Assembly (NCBI RefSeq): GCF_018688355.1
Contig: NZ_CP061317.1
Location: forward strand, 1,434,091 to 1,498,090
Direction of reading: 5' to 3'
Origin: Polynucleobacter sp. AP-Elch-400A-B2
GTDB lineage: Bacteria; Pseudomonadota; Gammaproteobacteria; Burkholderiales; Burkholderiaceae
Length of the DNA stretch: 64,000 bases
A program made the translations under genes and the position numbers. The notes below the pieces were generated by a model, which did no database searches, was not told the origin of the DNA, and saw only the letters and a program-made list of their open reading frames with translations. Positions 1-8,594 of the stretch are shown here, piece by piece (the stretch's first letter is position 1; each line of letters starts with the position of its first letter).

Positions 1-48
1 CCACCACACGACTGACAGATATAGATTGTTTTTATTTTGGCCAAAGGA

Positions 49-558
49 TTAATCGAGCTGAGTGCCCGCTTTGTTTTCTTGAGCACGCTTAGGCGCATCT
101 TTACGGCGTTGCTCTACATCTGCTGCACGAGCAGCGGCTGCTTTTTGTTTCTCTTCAAATTCTTTTTGATTGGACATGCGCTCAGCTGCTTTTTCAGTAG
201 AGGCACGTTCAGCAATCTTAGCAGCATCACGTTGATCTTTAATGCTAGCCCGTAACTTACGCTGCACTTCATGCAACTCTACTTCTTGCACACGTATGGG
301 ATCAATCTCTTTACGATATTGTGCCCGCGAATCTTTTAGGCAGTCATTAACCCAATACTTTTGATAGCACTCGAAGTTGGCTTTATCCCAGCGATACTTA
401 GCCCAATCACGTTGTAACTCAAGATCACGTTCAATCTTATCCAATTGCTCCAACTGCGCTTCCTCGGCCGGAGTCGCTAACGACAGAGTGCTGAAGAAGC
501 AAACTAACAAAAAAACGCCGAACGAGCATACTGTGCGCAAAGAAAACAGCTTGCTCAA
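49..558 (-). CDS. Exported coiled-coil hypothetical protein
   Basis: I do not recognise this 169-aa protein. It starts with a signal peptide (hydrophobic stretch about residues 10-28, likely cleavage after SLA). The rest is strongly charged and probably helical: Glu/Lys/Arg/Ala-rich from about residue 90 to the end, consistent with a coiled coil. Two cysteines (in the FECYQ and NDCLK contexts) could form a disulfide in the periplasm. The start codon overlaps the kup stop by 4 nt, so the two are probably co-transcribed. No function is proposed. The 48 bases before it at the window edge hold nothing I can identify. Confidence 0.7.
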   Translation of the reverse strand: MSKLFSLRTVCSFGVFLLVCFFSTLSLATPAEEAQLEQLDKIERDLELQRDWAKYRWDKANFECYQKYWVNDCLKDSRAQYRKEIDPIRVQEVELHEVQRKLRASIKDQRDAAKIAERASTEKAAERMSNQKEFEEKQKAAAARAADVEQRRKDAPKRAQENKAGTQLD

Positions 559-2495
559 ATCTCTACCTTTGCACCAAGCTCAACTAAGCGATTAGTAGGA
601 ATCTTAAAGAAGTCAGATGGCTTGGCTGCGTTTTGCATCATCCAACCAAACAGCTTCTCTCTCCATAAGGCCATCCCAGGATTTGCCGATGGAACGATAG
701 TGTCACGTGCAACAAAGAATGAGGTATCCATTAAATTAAATTCAATATTTTTCTGCTCACTAAGTAATGACAATACCTTATTGATGTCGGGCGATTCTTT
801 AAAGCCATAAACCGCTCTGACTAAGAATATATTGCCGCCCAAATCGTTGATGCTCAGTCGCTCCTGATCATTAACGTAAGGCACGTCCCATGTGCTGAGC
901 TTCACAAAAAAGATGCGCTCATGCATGACCCGGTTATGTTTTAAGTTGTGCAACATTGCGATTGGCACATAATCAATGTGCGCGGTTAAAAAGATAGCTG
1001 TTCCCTCAACACGGTGTGGAGGATGGGCCAATAAACCAGCCACAAATTCCTGTAAATGGATCGATCCTGCAATCAATTTATCGCGCAAGAGTTTGCGGCC
1101 TCGATACCAGGTGATCAAGCAAGTAAAAATCAATAGGCCCAGGAATAATGGGTACCAACCGCCATCTTTAATCTTAATTAAATTGGCCGTCCAGAATGCA
1201 AAATCCAAGGTAAAGAACACTACAGTTAAGGCAATCACTAGCAAGATATTCATCTTCCATTCGCGATACATCACTACTGCTAGTAGAACAGCCGTGATCA
1301 TCATGGTCGAGGTTACTGAAATACCATAAGCCGCCGCCAAGTTAACCGACGCTTTAAATTCGATGATGGTAACTATCACCATGAATAACAAAGCCCAGTT
1401 CACTACAGGCACATAAATTTGCCCCTGCTCAGAATCCGATGTATGCATGATAGTCATCCGCGGCATGAAACCGAGCAAGATGGCTTGACTCACGAGGGAG
1501 TAGGCTCCAGAAATAACTGCTTGAGAAGCAATCACGGTCGCTGCTGTTGCCAAGCCTACCACTGGCCATAATGCCCACTCTGGAACCATTAAGTAAAATG
1601 GATTAGCGGCAGCTTCTGGATTAGACAACAACAATGCGCCCTGACCTAGATAATTAATTAACAGGCTAGGTAACACAATTAAAAGCCAAGCGTAACGCAC
1701 AGGGTTACGACCAAAATGACCCATATCTAAATAAAGTGCTTCAACACCAGTCACTACCAATACGACACCGCCCATCACAATGTAGGCGACAGTAGGATGG
1801 TCGATGATAAATTGCAAAGCATGTGCAGGGTTGAGAGCACCAATAATTTGTGGTGCAGCCCCTATATTAATCACCCCAAGAACGGCCAGCACAATAAACC
1901 ATAACAGCGTAATAGGGCCAAAAAGTTTACCCACTGCTGCCGTGCCATATCTTTGGATACAAAAGAGTGCAATAAGAATTGCCAACGATATTGGCAAAAT
2001 AAATTTGTGCAGACTCGGTGTTGCAATCTCAATGCCCTCTACAGCAGAAAGTACCGAGATCGCTGGGGTAATCACGGACTCGCCCAGTAACATGCAAGAT
2101 CCGAGCATACCTAGAATCATCAAACAGTAATAAGTTTTAGAGTCGCTCTTAAAGGACCTCAAGGCTAAAGTCATGAGGGACAGCACTCCACCCTCACCTT
2201 TATTGTCAGCCCTCATCACAAAGATCACATATTTAACAGTAACGACAAGAATTAATGACCAAATCATCATGGCAATCACGCCAAACAGTGCTTCTGGTGA
2301 AAATGCAATACCGTGATCTGGATCAAAGCATTCTTTGAGCGCATATAAAGGGCTGGTGCCAATATCTCCAAACACTACACCAATGGCAGCCAACATCATC
2401 GTTCCCAAGCCTTTTTTATTAGTATCGTGATCACCATGCAGATCAACGGGCTTTAATAAATCAGAACTTGAAAACTCAGGATTGCTAATGGACAT
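555..2495 (-). CDS. kup: Low-affinity potassium transport system protein Kup
   Basis: A KUP/HAK/KT-family inner-membrane K+/H+ symporter of 646 aa, the usual length. The family signature GDIGTSPLYA is at residues 43-52 in the first membrane segment. About twelve hydrophobic segments follow to about residue 460, then a soluble C-terminal domain of roughly 170 aa typical of bacterial Kup. An AAAGGTGA Shine-Dalgarno lies just before the ATG. The gene is followed with a 4-nt overlap by the exported coiled-coil protein. Identification is firm from the motif, length and topology; any regulation is not visible in the sequence. Confidence 0.95.
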   Translation of the reverse strand: MSISNPEFSSSDLLKPVDLHGDHDTNKKGLGTMMLAAIGVVFGDIGTSPLYALKECFDPDHGIAFSPEALFGVIAMMIWSLILVVTVKYVIFVMRADNKGEGGVLSLMTLALRSFKSDSKTYYCLMILGMLGSCMLLGESVITPAISVLSAVEGIEIATPSLHKFILPISLAILIALFCIQRYGTAAVGKLFGPITLLWFIVLAVLGVINIGAAPQIIGALNPAHALQFIIDHPTVAYIVMGGVVLVVTGVEALYLDMGHFGRNPVRYAWLLIVLPSLLINYLGQGALLLSNPEAAANPFYLMVPEWALWPVVGLATAATVIASQAVISGAYSLVSQAILLGFMPRMTIMHTSDSEQGQIYVPVVNWALLFMVIVTIIEFKASVNLAAAYGISVTSTMMITAVLLAVVMYREWKMNILLVIALTVVFFTLDFAFWTANLIKIKDGGWYPLFLGLLIFTCLITWYRGRKLLRDKLIAGSIHLQEFVAGLLAHPPHRVEGTAIFLTAHIDYVPIAMLHNLKHNRVMHERIFFVKLSTWDVPYVNDQERLSINDLGGNIFLVRAVYGFKESPDINKVLSLLSEQKNIEFNLMDTSFFVARDTIVPSANPGMALWREKLFGWMMQNAAKPSDFFKIPTNRLVELGAKVEI

Positions 2496-2630
2496 CTCAT
2501 CACCTTTGAGAAATATTGTGTTGCGGTATGTTACACCTTATGCAGACTGACTCTCAAGTCATATTTCTGTTTAAAAACCGCTTTTTTAAGCACCAAATTA
2601 AGGAATAGCTCGACGGCGAGGTTAAAAAAA

Positions 2631-2639
2631 TGCTAGAAT
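2631..2639 (+). promoter_or_regulatory. Extended -10 element of the tRNA-fMet promoter
   Basis: TGCTAGAAT is an extended -10 (TGn plus TAGAAT) ending 12 nt before the tRNA 5' end, which puts the predicted transcription start about 6 nt before the mature tRNA. A recognisable -35 is missing at 17 bp spacing (CGACGG), consistent with reliance on the extended -10. Confidence 0.5.
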
Positions 2640-2651
2640 TACAGCTTCAGA

Positions 2652-2728
<77 letters not shown>

Positions 2729-2736
2729 AACAGTAC

Positions 2737-2771
2737 AAGGCTTCTAGGTCAATTGACTCAGAAGCCTTTTT
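2737..2771 (+). terminator. Rho-independent terminator after tRNA-fMet
   Basis: Stem AAGGCTTCT / AGAAGCCTT with an internal palindrome GTCAATTGAC in the loop, followed by a run of T. It lies 8 nt after the CCA end of the tRNA. Confidence 0.85.
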
Positions 2772-2825
2772 GCTTTCTCGGGATCATGTAGTTGCCATGT
2801 ACAGAATGCATGGCAACGTTAGAGC

Positions 2826-3467
2826 TTAGTGCATGTGACTTTTGGGGTTCATGGGCATCTTGTTGGGATTGCTATTGGGCATATTTCCACCATTCATCAT
2901 CTGCTGGTGAATTGCTTTCATCTCTTCATGCATTGCTGGATCGCAGTACTCATGACCGGCGCTACTGGTGCCACCACCCATTTGATGCGTGTTAGCACTC
3001 TTGTACCCCAATAAGGCAGGATCAAGCATTCCGGCAATCATGGCAATGTGTCCAAAGACCAAAAACAAGGCAACGCAGATCGCATGAATTTTCAACTTAC
3101 CCATTTGATCTAAGGCTTTGTTCACAAAACCAAACTCTTGCAGGGCAATCCAAATCAGAGGTAAGCCACCAACCAGATAACTAGCAACCGCAATTACATC
3201 GATAGCGGTACGCCATTCATTATTTTTGGTGATGGGTAGTACTGCAGTAGTCATTAAGTATGCGATAACGCCAATGAAATACAACCCCACCGTTGTACCC
3301 GCAAATCGATTCAGGTGATAGACAAAGCCATCGAACTTTCGGGTAAACAAAATATATAACTCAGTGATTGCTAGAGTCTCAGCAAGCACTATCGGTATAG
3401 CCATAAAGATTAGTAGGTTCCAAGGCTGATTATCAGCCAATAGCTCCATGTAGTGAGTCATGTTCAT
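2826..3467 (-). CDS. Membrane protein with His/Met-rich cytosolic or periplasmic tail
   Basis: A 213-aa protein of unrecognised family. Four or five hydrophobic segments lie between about residues 15 and 155. A hydrophilic tail from about residue 158 is unusually rich in His and Met (HEYCDPAMHEE, HQQMMNGGNM, the terminal MPMNPKSHMH). Such tails often bind copper or other soft metals, but that is inference. It lies 58 nt downstream of a small exported protein that also has a His/Cys cluster, in the same orientation, so the pair may be one operon. Alternative: a family of unknown-function inner-membrane proteins unrelated to metal. Confidence 0.65.
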   Translation of the reverse strand: MNMTHYMELLADNQPWNLLIFMAIPIVLAETLAITELYILFTRKFDGFVYHLNRFAGTTVGLYFIGVIAYLMTTAVLPITKNNEWRTAIDVIAVASYLVGGLPLIWIALQEFGFVNKALDQMGKLKIHAICVALFLVFGHIAMIAGMLDPALLGYKSANTHQMGGGTSSAGHEYCDPAMHEEMKAIHQQMMNGGNMPNSNPNKMPMNPKSHMH

Positions 3468-3525
3468 TACGATTCTCCAAAACGAAAATTATCAAAAGGC
3501 ATCTCAATGCCACAATCAAAAGTGA

Positions 3526-3861
3526 TTACAGATAATTTCTGGGAGGCTTGTAAATGGATTCGGCAATATTGGATGCGGGTGTTGAAGCGTCGCTGTGTAA
3601 GTAAACATCGACCTGCTGTGATGCAAAAAACTCAGGTGAAACACTCAGAATAGCAACTACTGCACAGCAATAATGGGTAGCGCTAGCATTAGTACTAGAC
3701 TTACCATCCTCAGTGAGGCCAGCAGATGCCGCCTCTTGGCAGTGATCATGACTCGATGCTACAACAACACTACTAGCTACATTTAAATCAACAGGCATCA
3801 TCGCAGCGTTAATTTGGCTAACGAAAAAACTAAAGAAGAGAAGTGCGATGAATTTCTTCAT
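3526..3861 (-). CDS. Small exported protein with HDHC and HYCC clusters
   Basis: 111 aa. An N-terminal signal peptide (residues about 1-19, ending INA) precedes a low-complexity Ser/Ala/Val region. A metal-site-like pair follows: HDHC near residue 40 and HYCC near residue 65. The C-terminus ends YKPPRNYL. The layout resembles small DUF2946-type proteins found near copper genes, but the similarity is by eye and weak. It lies upstream of, and in the same direction as, the His/Met-tailed membrane protein. A role in sensing or binding a metal in the periplasm is inference only. Confidence 0.55.
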   Translation of the reverse strand: MKKFIALLFFSFFVSQINAAMMPVDLNVASSVVVASSHDHCQEAASAGLTEDGKSSTNASATHYCCAVVAILSVSPEFFASQQVDVYLHSDASTPASNIAESIYKPPRNYL

Positions 3862-3913
3862 ACTTTTAGTTTACGCTGAATATCAATATTAGGATGCCAA
3901 AAGATCGGGCACA

Positions 3914-4306
3914 TCAAGCAGTTAGTGCCAAATGTGCAATAAATGCAGATCTGTTTTCTCCAGCCTTTTTTGCTTTTGCATCTAATCTTGCCAATACTCT
4001 TTTTGGCAGGGTGATATTTATTCGCTCGATTTCATCCGAAAGCAATGCTGGATCAATTTCCACAATCGCCCAAGCCCAACCCTTATATTCTTTTTTCTTC
4101 TGTAGTTCTCTTAGGGAGCTAGGCTTTGGTATTGCTTGACCTCTATCTAAAGCCATCTCAATCCAAAGCTCTATAGCCTCTTTGGCCTGATCTATTGCTT
4201 CATCAAGGCCGCTATCAGCAGCAGAAAAACAACCAGGCAAATCCGGGACAACAACTCCCCATGCATTTTTCTCGCTTCCAGGCTCAATCGCTATTGGATA
4301 TTTCAT
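3914..4306 (-). CDS. hicB: HicB-family antitoxin
   Basis: 130-aa antitoxin of a type II toxin-antitoxin pair. The N-terminal half has the partially degraded RNase-H-like HicB fold (YPIAIEPGSEKNAWGVVVPDLPGC, about residues 3-26, then a DEAIDQAKEAIELW helix). The C-terminal part (RINITLPKRVLARLDAKAKK, about residues 93-112) is a ribbon-helix-helix DNA-binding domain that should autorepress the operon. The start overlaps the hicA stop by 4 nt, with the toxin first, the usual HicAB order. Intact, so the module is probably functional. Confidence 0.9.
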   Translation of the reverse strand: MKYPIAIEPGSEKNAWGVVVPDLPGCFSAADSGLDEAIDQAKEAIELWIEMALDRGQAIPKPSSLRELQKKKEYKGWAWAIVEIDPALLSDEIERINITLPKRVLARLDAKAKKAGENRSAFIAHLALTA

Positions 4307-4497
4307 CTAAGACCCTCCCTTAATCCGGCTTGTTTCAGTATTTTTTCTGCCAACCCCAAACCCAAATCTTTTTTTGGATGTGGGATACAGACATGTCCAG
4401 ACTTTGTTTTATGAGTAAATATGTGATGCGATCCTTTTGTTCTGCTCAACACCCATCCTTCACCCTTCAAAAGCTCAATTAGCTTTTTGCTATGCAT
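4303..4497 (-). CDS. hicA: HicA-family mRNA interferase toxin
   Basis: 64-aa toxin with a double-stranded-RNA-binding-like fold. Its catalytic motif GSHHIF has the expected histidine (about residue 24), and the C-terminal HPKKDLGLGLAEKILKQAGL is typical of HicA. It would cleave mRNA when not bound by HicB. The ATG is preceded by a strong Shine-Dalgarno (AAGGGAGGT). The gene overlaps hicB by 4 nt. Confidence 0.9.
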   Translation of the reverse strand: MHSKKLIELLKGEGWVLSRTKGSHHIFTHKTKSGHVCIPHPKKDLGLGLAEKILKQAGLREGLR

Positions 4498-4510
4498 TGA
4501 CCTCCCTTAT

Positions 4511-4529
4511 ATTATACACATCATACACA
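4511..4529 (-). promoter_or_regulatory. hicAB promoter region with ATACACA direct repeat
   Basis: Upstream of hicA the heptamer ATACACA occurs twice (4514-4520 and 4523-4529, 9-bp period). On the minus strand two -10-like hexamers lie in or beside it: TATAAT (4511-4516) and TATGAT (4520-4525). A repeat overlapping the -10 is a natural place for the HicB ribbon-helix-helix domain to bind. The second hexamer would leave a short leader that retains the Shine-Dalgarno. No good -35 is visible. Confidence 0.45.
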
Positions 4530-4547
4530 CAACACAATTCATTTGCT

Positions 4548-7037
4548 CTAGCTTGGCTCTCGATGCCATAGTCGCCTGCTATCCTGTCGCCAAAATAGCA
4601 ACTCATCTTGCTTACGCTCTGATTTGGCCGGAAATTTCCAAACCTGTGCACCAGTAGTTGGTGTTTGATAAAACGGAATATTCATACTTTGGTATCGGGC
4701 GGTGACTGTAGGGTGTGGATGGCCGTATCGATTGCGATAACCGTTCTGTGCAAATGCTTCATCGGGACTGAGTGCCGTTAAGAGCTCTTGCGAAGAAGAT
4801 GTTTTGCTACCGTGGTGTGGCGCCATGAATATCAAATTCTTATCCTTTAAATGATTGAGTGCTGTTGGGGTTAAGCGCTCAGTGATTTCTGCTTCACCCT
4901 GCTTTTCTACATCACCCGTTAACCAAAATGAAGTTACTTGATTGCGAACTTCCAGAACGCAACTGACTTCATTGGGCTTTCTGGGGTGCTGATCCTCAAA
5001 AACTGTATTCTCATGTGGATGCCAAATCTGAAAGTCCACCCCATCCCATGACCATTGCTGACCAAAGCGACAGGGAATCGCGGGGATCTTTCTGTCCTCT
5101 AAATTGGCGAGCAAGGGGTTAGTACTGGGTAAGGATCCCATCATGGAATCGAAGCTCATTTCTTTAAGCAGAGTTGCAGCGCCTCCAATGTGATCGCTAT
5201 CACTATGGCTAATCACCATGCGATCAATGTGATGAATTCCTCTACCCCTCAAGTAAGGCAAGATGATTCTTTGCCCAGCATTGTCTTTTCCCTGAATAGG
5301 TCCGGTGTCGTACAGCAGTCGTTTTGTTTTGGTTTCAATCAGGACGGCTGTACCCTGGCCGATATCCAATACGGTTGCGCGAAACTCGCCTTTTGCCAAA
5401 TGGTGATTAGTCAGTGGCTCAATGAATAGGGTTACACACAATACGAGACCCGCTACTCTTGATATCCAGCTCTCTTGAATAGATCCAGGACGAATCGCTA
5501 TGATGATTCCGATAATGGATAAGGCTATCGCCCACCAAGCAGGCTGGCTAGACCAAGCAATTGACCATTTCCAGTTCGCCATCCATGTAAGCATGATGGC
5601 CAAGTAGTCCATCGTGGCATGCGCTGGTATCAACAACCATTTGCCAAAGAAGTCAGGCAGCAAAGCACCAGCAATTGCAAGAGGCGTCACGATATAGCTC
5701 ACTACAGGAATAGCAATAGCATTTGCCAGTGGCGAAACAATCGAGGCTTGATAAAACCAATATAAGGTCAATGGTAAAAGTGCGATAGTGACAACCGTTT
5801 GCACTCGGCAAGCCTCACGGAGTGCCTGAATCATTCTATCTTTCCAATGCACTTCCAACTCTCTACCGGTAGGCAAGCCCAATAAACCATCGGAATCTTG
5901 CATGGCATACAAGATCGCCGCTACCGCTCCAAACGACAGCCAGAAACCTGGCGTGTAAGGTGCCATCGGATCAATGACTAGTACAAAAAATAGAGCCCAC
6001 CACCAAATATCAAATGAGCGAGGATTTCTGCCGGACCATAAGGCAAATGCAACTACCCCAACCATGTACATCGTTCGCTGCGCCGGTATTTGAAAACCTG
6101 CCAGCCATGCATAGATGAAAGCTATCAAAAAACCTACTGCAGCAGCAACCTTACCAACCGGAACCCAGAGTGGTAGCGTGCTGCGACGCCAGAGAAAAGT
6201 GGCAAGCATGGCACCAAATCCAGCCAACATCGTGACATGGAGCCCTGATATGGAGATGAGATGTCCAATACCAGTAGCATTAAATACACGCCAATCATCT
6301 TGGTCGATTGAATTTTGATCGCCCATCACCAGGGCAGCAATCACACCGCCATAGCGAGCATCTTTTGGTAATAAGCGCTGAATCTTTTGCCTTAACTTCC
6401 AGCGCTGATACTCCATGGCTAGCGCAAATTCTGTAAAGGCGATATCTTTCTCAAGGATTAACTTTCCTGACCTGACTGATCCACTGGCACCAAAGTCTTG
6501 ATGGAAGGACCAACGCTCAAAATCAAAAGTATGGGGATTGAGAGACCCGTAAGGTCTTTTGATTTTGACCTTCAATTCCCAGCGTTGCCCTGGAATGACT
6601 TCTGGTACATCCTGAGGATTCCGCCATGCGGGCTGCCAACTCAAATAGATCTGCGTAGGAAAAGATTCAATCAGCCCTTTACCTAAGAATGCCTGATCTA
6701 CCTCAAAAGAAAACTTGGCACCACTGGGTGAGCTCTGTGGCAAGGCATTGACTCTGCCCTCAAGCACAAGGTCTTTACCCTCATACTCGATTGGGAGAAT
6801 ATTATTTAAACGACCTTGCGCATAGTCTGCATTCCAAGCAAACCCCAAGGTGCAACAACAGATTGCTATTAATACGCTACTAGCATTACGATATCGAATC
6901 GATGAGCGATTGAGGTAAACGCCTAATAGAGAAATGATGATGGTCGTCGCACATATCCAACCCCAATACCCTGGCACAGCAGGTAAAAATAGAAGTAGCG
7001 ATCCCCCGGCGATAAACGCCGCAATATTGGTACGCAA
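4548..7037 (-). CDS. comEC: ComEC/Rec2-family DNA uptake channel
   Basis: 829-aa inner-membrane protein thought to carry single-stranded DNA across the inner membrane during natural transformation. In order: two or three N-terminal membrane helices, a DUF4131/OB-like periplasmic domain (about residues 60-200), the multi-helix Competence domain (about 230-520, with HLISISGLHVTMLAG), and a C-terminal metallo-beta-lactamase-like domain (about 550-800) that keeps the metal motif HSDSDHIGG and a second APHHGSKTS motif. It is full length. It begins 4 nt after the tatD stop and is the last gene of lolC-lolD-tatD-comEC. Confidence 0.92.
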   Translation of the reverse strand: MRTNIAAFIAGGSLLLFLPAVPGYWGWICATTIIISLLGVYLNRSSIRYRNASSVLIAICCCTLGFAWNADYAQGRLNNILPIEYEGKDLVLEGRVNALPQSSPSGAKFSFEVDQAFLGKGLIESFPTQIYLSWQPAWRNPQDVPEVIPGQRWELKVKIKRPYGSLNPHTFDFERWSFHQDFGASGSVRSGKLILEKDIAFTEFALAMEYQRWKLRQKIQRLLPKDARYGGVIAALVMGDQNSIDQDDWRVFNATGIGHLISISGLHVTMLAGFGAMLATFLWRRSTLPLWVPVGKVAAAVGFLIAFIYAWLAGFQIPAQRTMYMVGVVAFALWSGRNPRSFDIWWWALFFVLVIDPMAPYTPGFWLSFGAVAAILYAMQDSDGLLGLPTGRELEVHWKDRMIQALREACRVQTVVTIALLPLTLYWFYQASIVSPLANAIAIPVVSYIVTPLAIAGALLPDFFGKWLLIPAHATMDYLAIMLTWMANWKWSIAWSSQPAWWAIALSIIGIIIAIRPGSIQESWISRVAGLVLCVTLFIEPLTNHHLAKGEFRATVLDIGQGTAVLIETKTKRLLYDTGPIQGKDNAGQRIILPYLRGRGIHHIDRMVISHSDSDHIGGAATLLKEMSFDSMMGSLPSTNPLLANLEDRKIPAIPCRFGQQWSWDGVDFQIWHPHENTVFEDQHPRKPNEVSCVLEVRNQVTSFWLTGDVEKQGEAEITERLTPTALNHLKDKNLIFMAPHHGSKTSSSQELLTALSPDEAFAQNGYRNRYGHPHPTVTARYQSMNIPFYQTPTTGAQVWKFPAKSERKQDELLFWRQDSRRLWHREPS

Positions 7038-7041
7038 GTTA

Positions 7042-7902
7042 TTAAGAAGCGGATTGTAGGTTTGGGTTGTCAGTCATGAGGGATGACCAACGGGGTAATG
7101 CTTGCATGGTGTTTTGCCAGACTGCTTTTGAAAATACATCCTCACCGATTCCACGAATGCCCGCTAATTCCTGAGTAATTCTGGGGAGCAAAGCAGGTTC
7201 ATTGAACTTGCCGCCCTCCTCTTTTAACCAGGCTGGCGGAATGTCAGGAGAGTCGGTTTCGGTAACGATGCAATCTAATGGCATCTCTTGCAGAAGTCGT
7301 CGAATCTGCAAAGCTCGATCGTAGGTAGCTGCGCCACCGAAGCCTAACTTAAATCCGAGCTCAATAAATTGCTCAGCTTGCTGATGGCTGCCATTAAAAG
7401 CATGCGCGATACCGCTAGGAATAGTTCTTTTACGCAGCGCTTTCAGAATGGCATCCTGTGAACGACGCACATGCAAAATCACTGGTAACTGAAATTGCTG
7501 CGCTAAATCTAATTGCTTGTGAAAGAAAAACTCTTGACACTGGGGATCAAGCCCTTCGACAAAGTAGTCAAGGCCAATCTCACCAACACCCACAAATCGT
7601 GGATCATATAATGATTGCTCAATCTGATTTTTAAGAGTCTCGATATCGCCCTCTTGAGCACGATTGATATACAACGGATGAATACCTAGCGTGTAGACCA
7701 ATCCTGGAATTTGCTTACCGTACTGGTTGGCTAAATGTTTTGCTGGGCCCCAATCAGAAGCCTGAACAGTAGGTAGCAAAATAGCTTTAACGCCTTTATT
7801 CGCTGCACCTGAAATAATCTCCGGAAGAATATCTATGAACTCTGACGCATCTAAGTGGCAATGGGTATCCACCCATGCAAGTTCTTTATTCACTTCGCTC
7901 AT
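7042..7902 (-). CDS. tatD: TatD-family metal-dependent hydrolase
   Basis: 286-aa TIM-barrel hydrolase of the TatD DNase family. Metal-binding motifs are in place: DTHCHLDA near residue 12, GEIGLD near 108, HVRRSQDA near 145, HAFNGS near 167 and ETDSPD near 217. Family members are Mg-dependent 3'-5' exonucleases or deacylases; the exact substrate cannot be read from sequence. The start overlaps the lolD stop by 4 nt and the stop is 4 nt before comEC. Confidence 0.9.
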   Translation of the reverse strand: MSEVNKELAWVDTHCHLDASEFIDILPEIISGAANKGVKAILLPTVQASDWGPAKHLANQYGKQIPGLVYTLGIHPLYINRAQEGDIETLKNQIEQSLYDPRFVGVGEIGLDYFVEGLDPQCQEFFFHKQLDLAQQFQLPVILHVRRSQDAILKALRKRTIPSGIAHAFNGSHQQAEQFIELGFKLGFGGAATYDRALQIRRLLQEMPLDCIVTETDSPDIPPAWLKEEGGKFNEPALLPRITQELAGIRGIGEDVFSKAVWQNTMQALPRWSSLMTDNPNLQSAS

Positions 7903-8594
7903 TGTGCGAAGGTCTTTAATACTCCGCGCTCTAAATGCAAAATCCGGTCACAACGTTTCGCGCGAATAGGATCGTGAGTGACGATCACAAAAGCTGTGCC
8001 CTGCTCACGAGCAATATCTAACATCAAGTCAAATACACCATCGGCAGTTTCGGTATCGAGATTACCCGTCGGCTCATCTGCCAGAACACAAGAGGGGTTA
8101 CCAACTAATGCACGGGCAACTGCAACACGCTGACGCTCACCACCAGACAGTTCACCAGGTGTGTGCTGAACACGCCTCGCTAAGCCAACTGCATGCAGCA
8201 TCGTATTTGCTCGCTCCATAGACTCTTCGTTACTCAGGCCACGAATACGCAAAGGCAAGGCGACATTCTCAACGGCGCTGAATTCATCTAGGAGATGATG
8301 GAACTGGTAAATAAAACCCAGATTGTGATTGCGTAGTTGATCTAATTTGCTTACTGACAATTTATGGAGATTCTGCCCAGCAAGCATGACAGTACCAGCG
8401 CTGGGAGTATCTAAGCCGCCTAATAGATGCAACAAGGTACTTTTACCTGAGCCTGAGGACCCAACAATGGCGACCTTCTCAGAAGCGCTTACCTGCAAAT
8501 CAATTTCTTTCAAAACATCAACTGCAGTCGGTCCCTTGCCATAGGTCTTTGCCAGACCTGATGCACTCAGAATAATTTGATTGGAATCACTCAT
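7899..8594 (-). CDS. lolD: Lipoprotein-releasing ABC transporter ATPase LolD
   Basis: 231-aa ATP-binding subunit of the LolCDE machine that extracts outer-membrane lipoproteins from the inner membrane. Walker A is GSSGSGKST at residues 45-53, the ABC signature LSGGERQR is near residue 150, and Walker B is CVLADEPTGNLD near 170 with the H-loop VTHD after it. The MacB/LolD-type loop VALPL is present. The start overlaps the lolC stop by 8 nt. Confidence 0.95.
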   Translation of the reverse strand: MSDSNQIILSASGLAKTYGKGPTAVDVLKEIDLQVSASEKVAIVGSSGSGKSTLLHLLGGLDTPSAGTVMLAGQNLHKLSVSKLDQLRNHNLGFIYQFHHLLDEFSAVENVALPLRIRGLSNEESMERANTMLHAVGLARRVQHTPGELSGGERQRVAVARALVGNPSCVLADEPTGNLDTETADGVFDLMLDIAREQGTAFVIVTHDPIRAKRCDRILHLERGVLKTFAQ

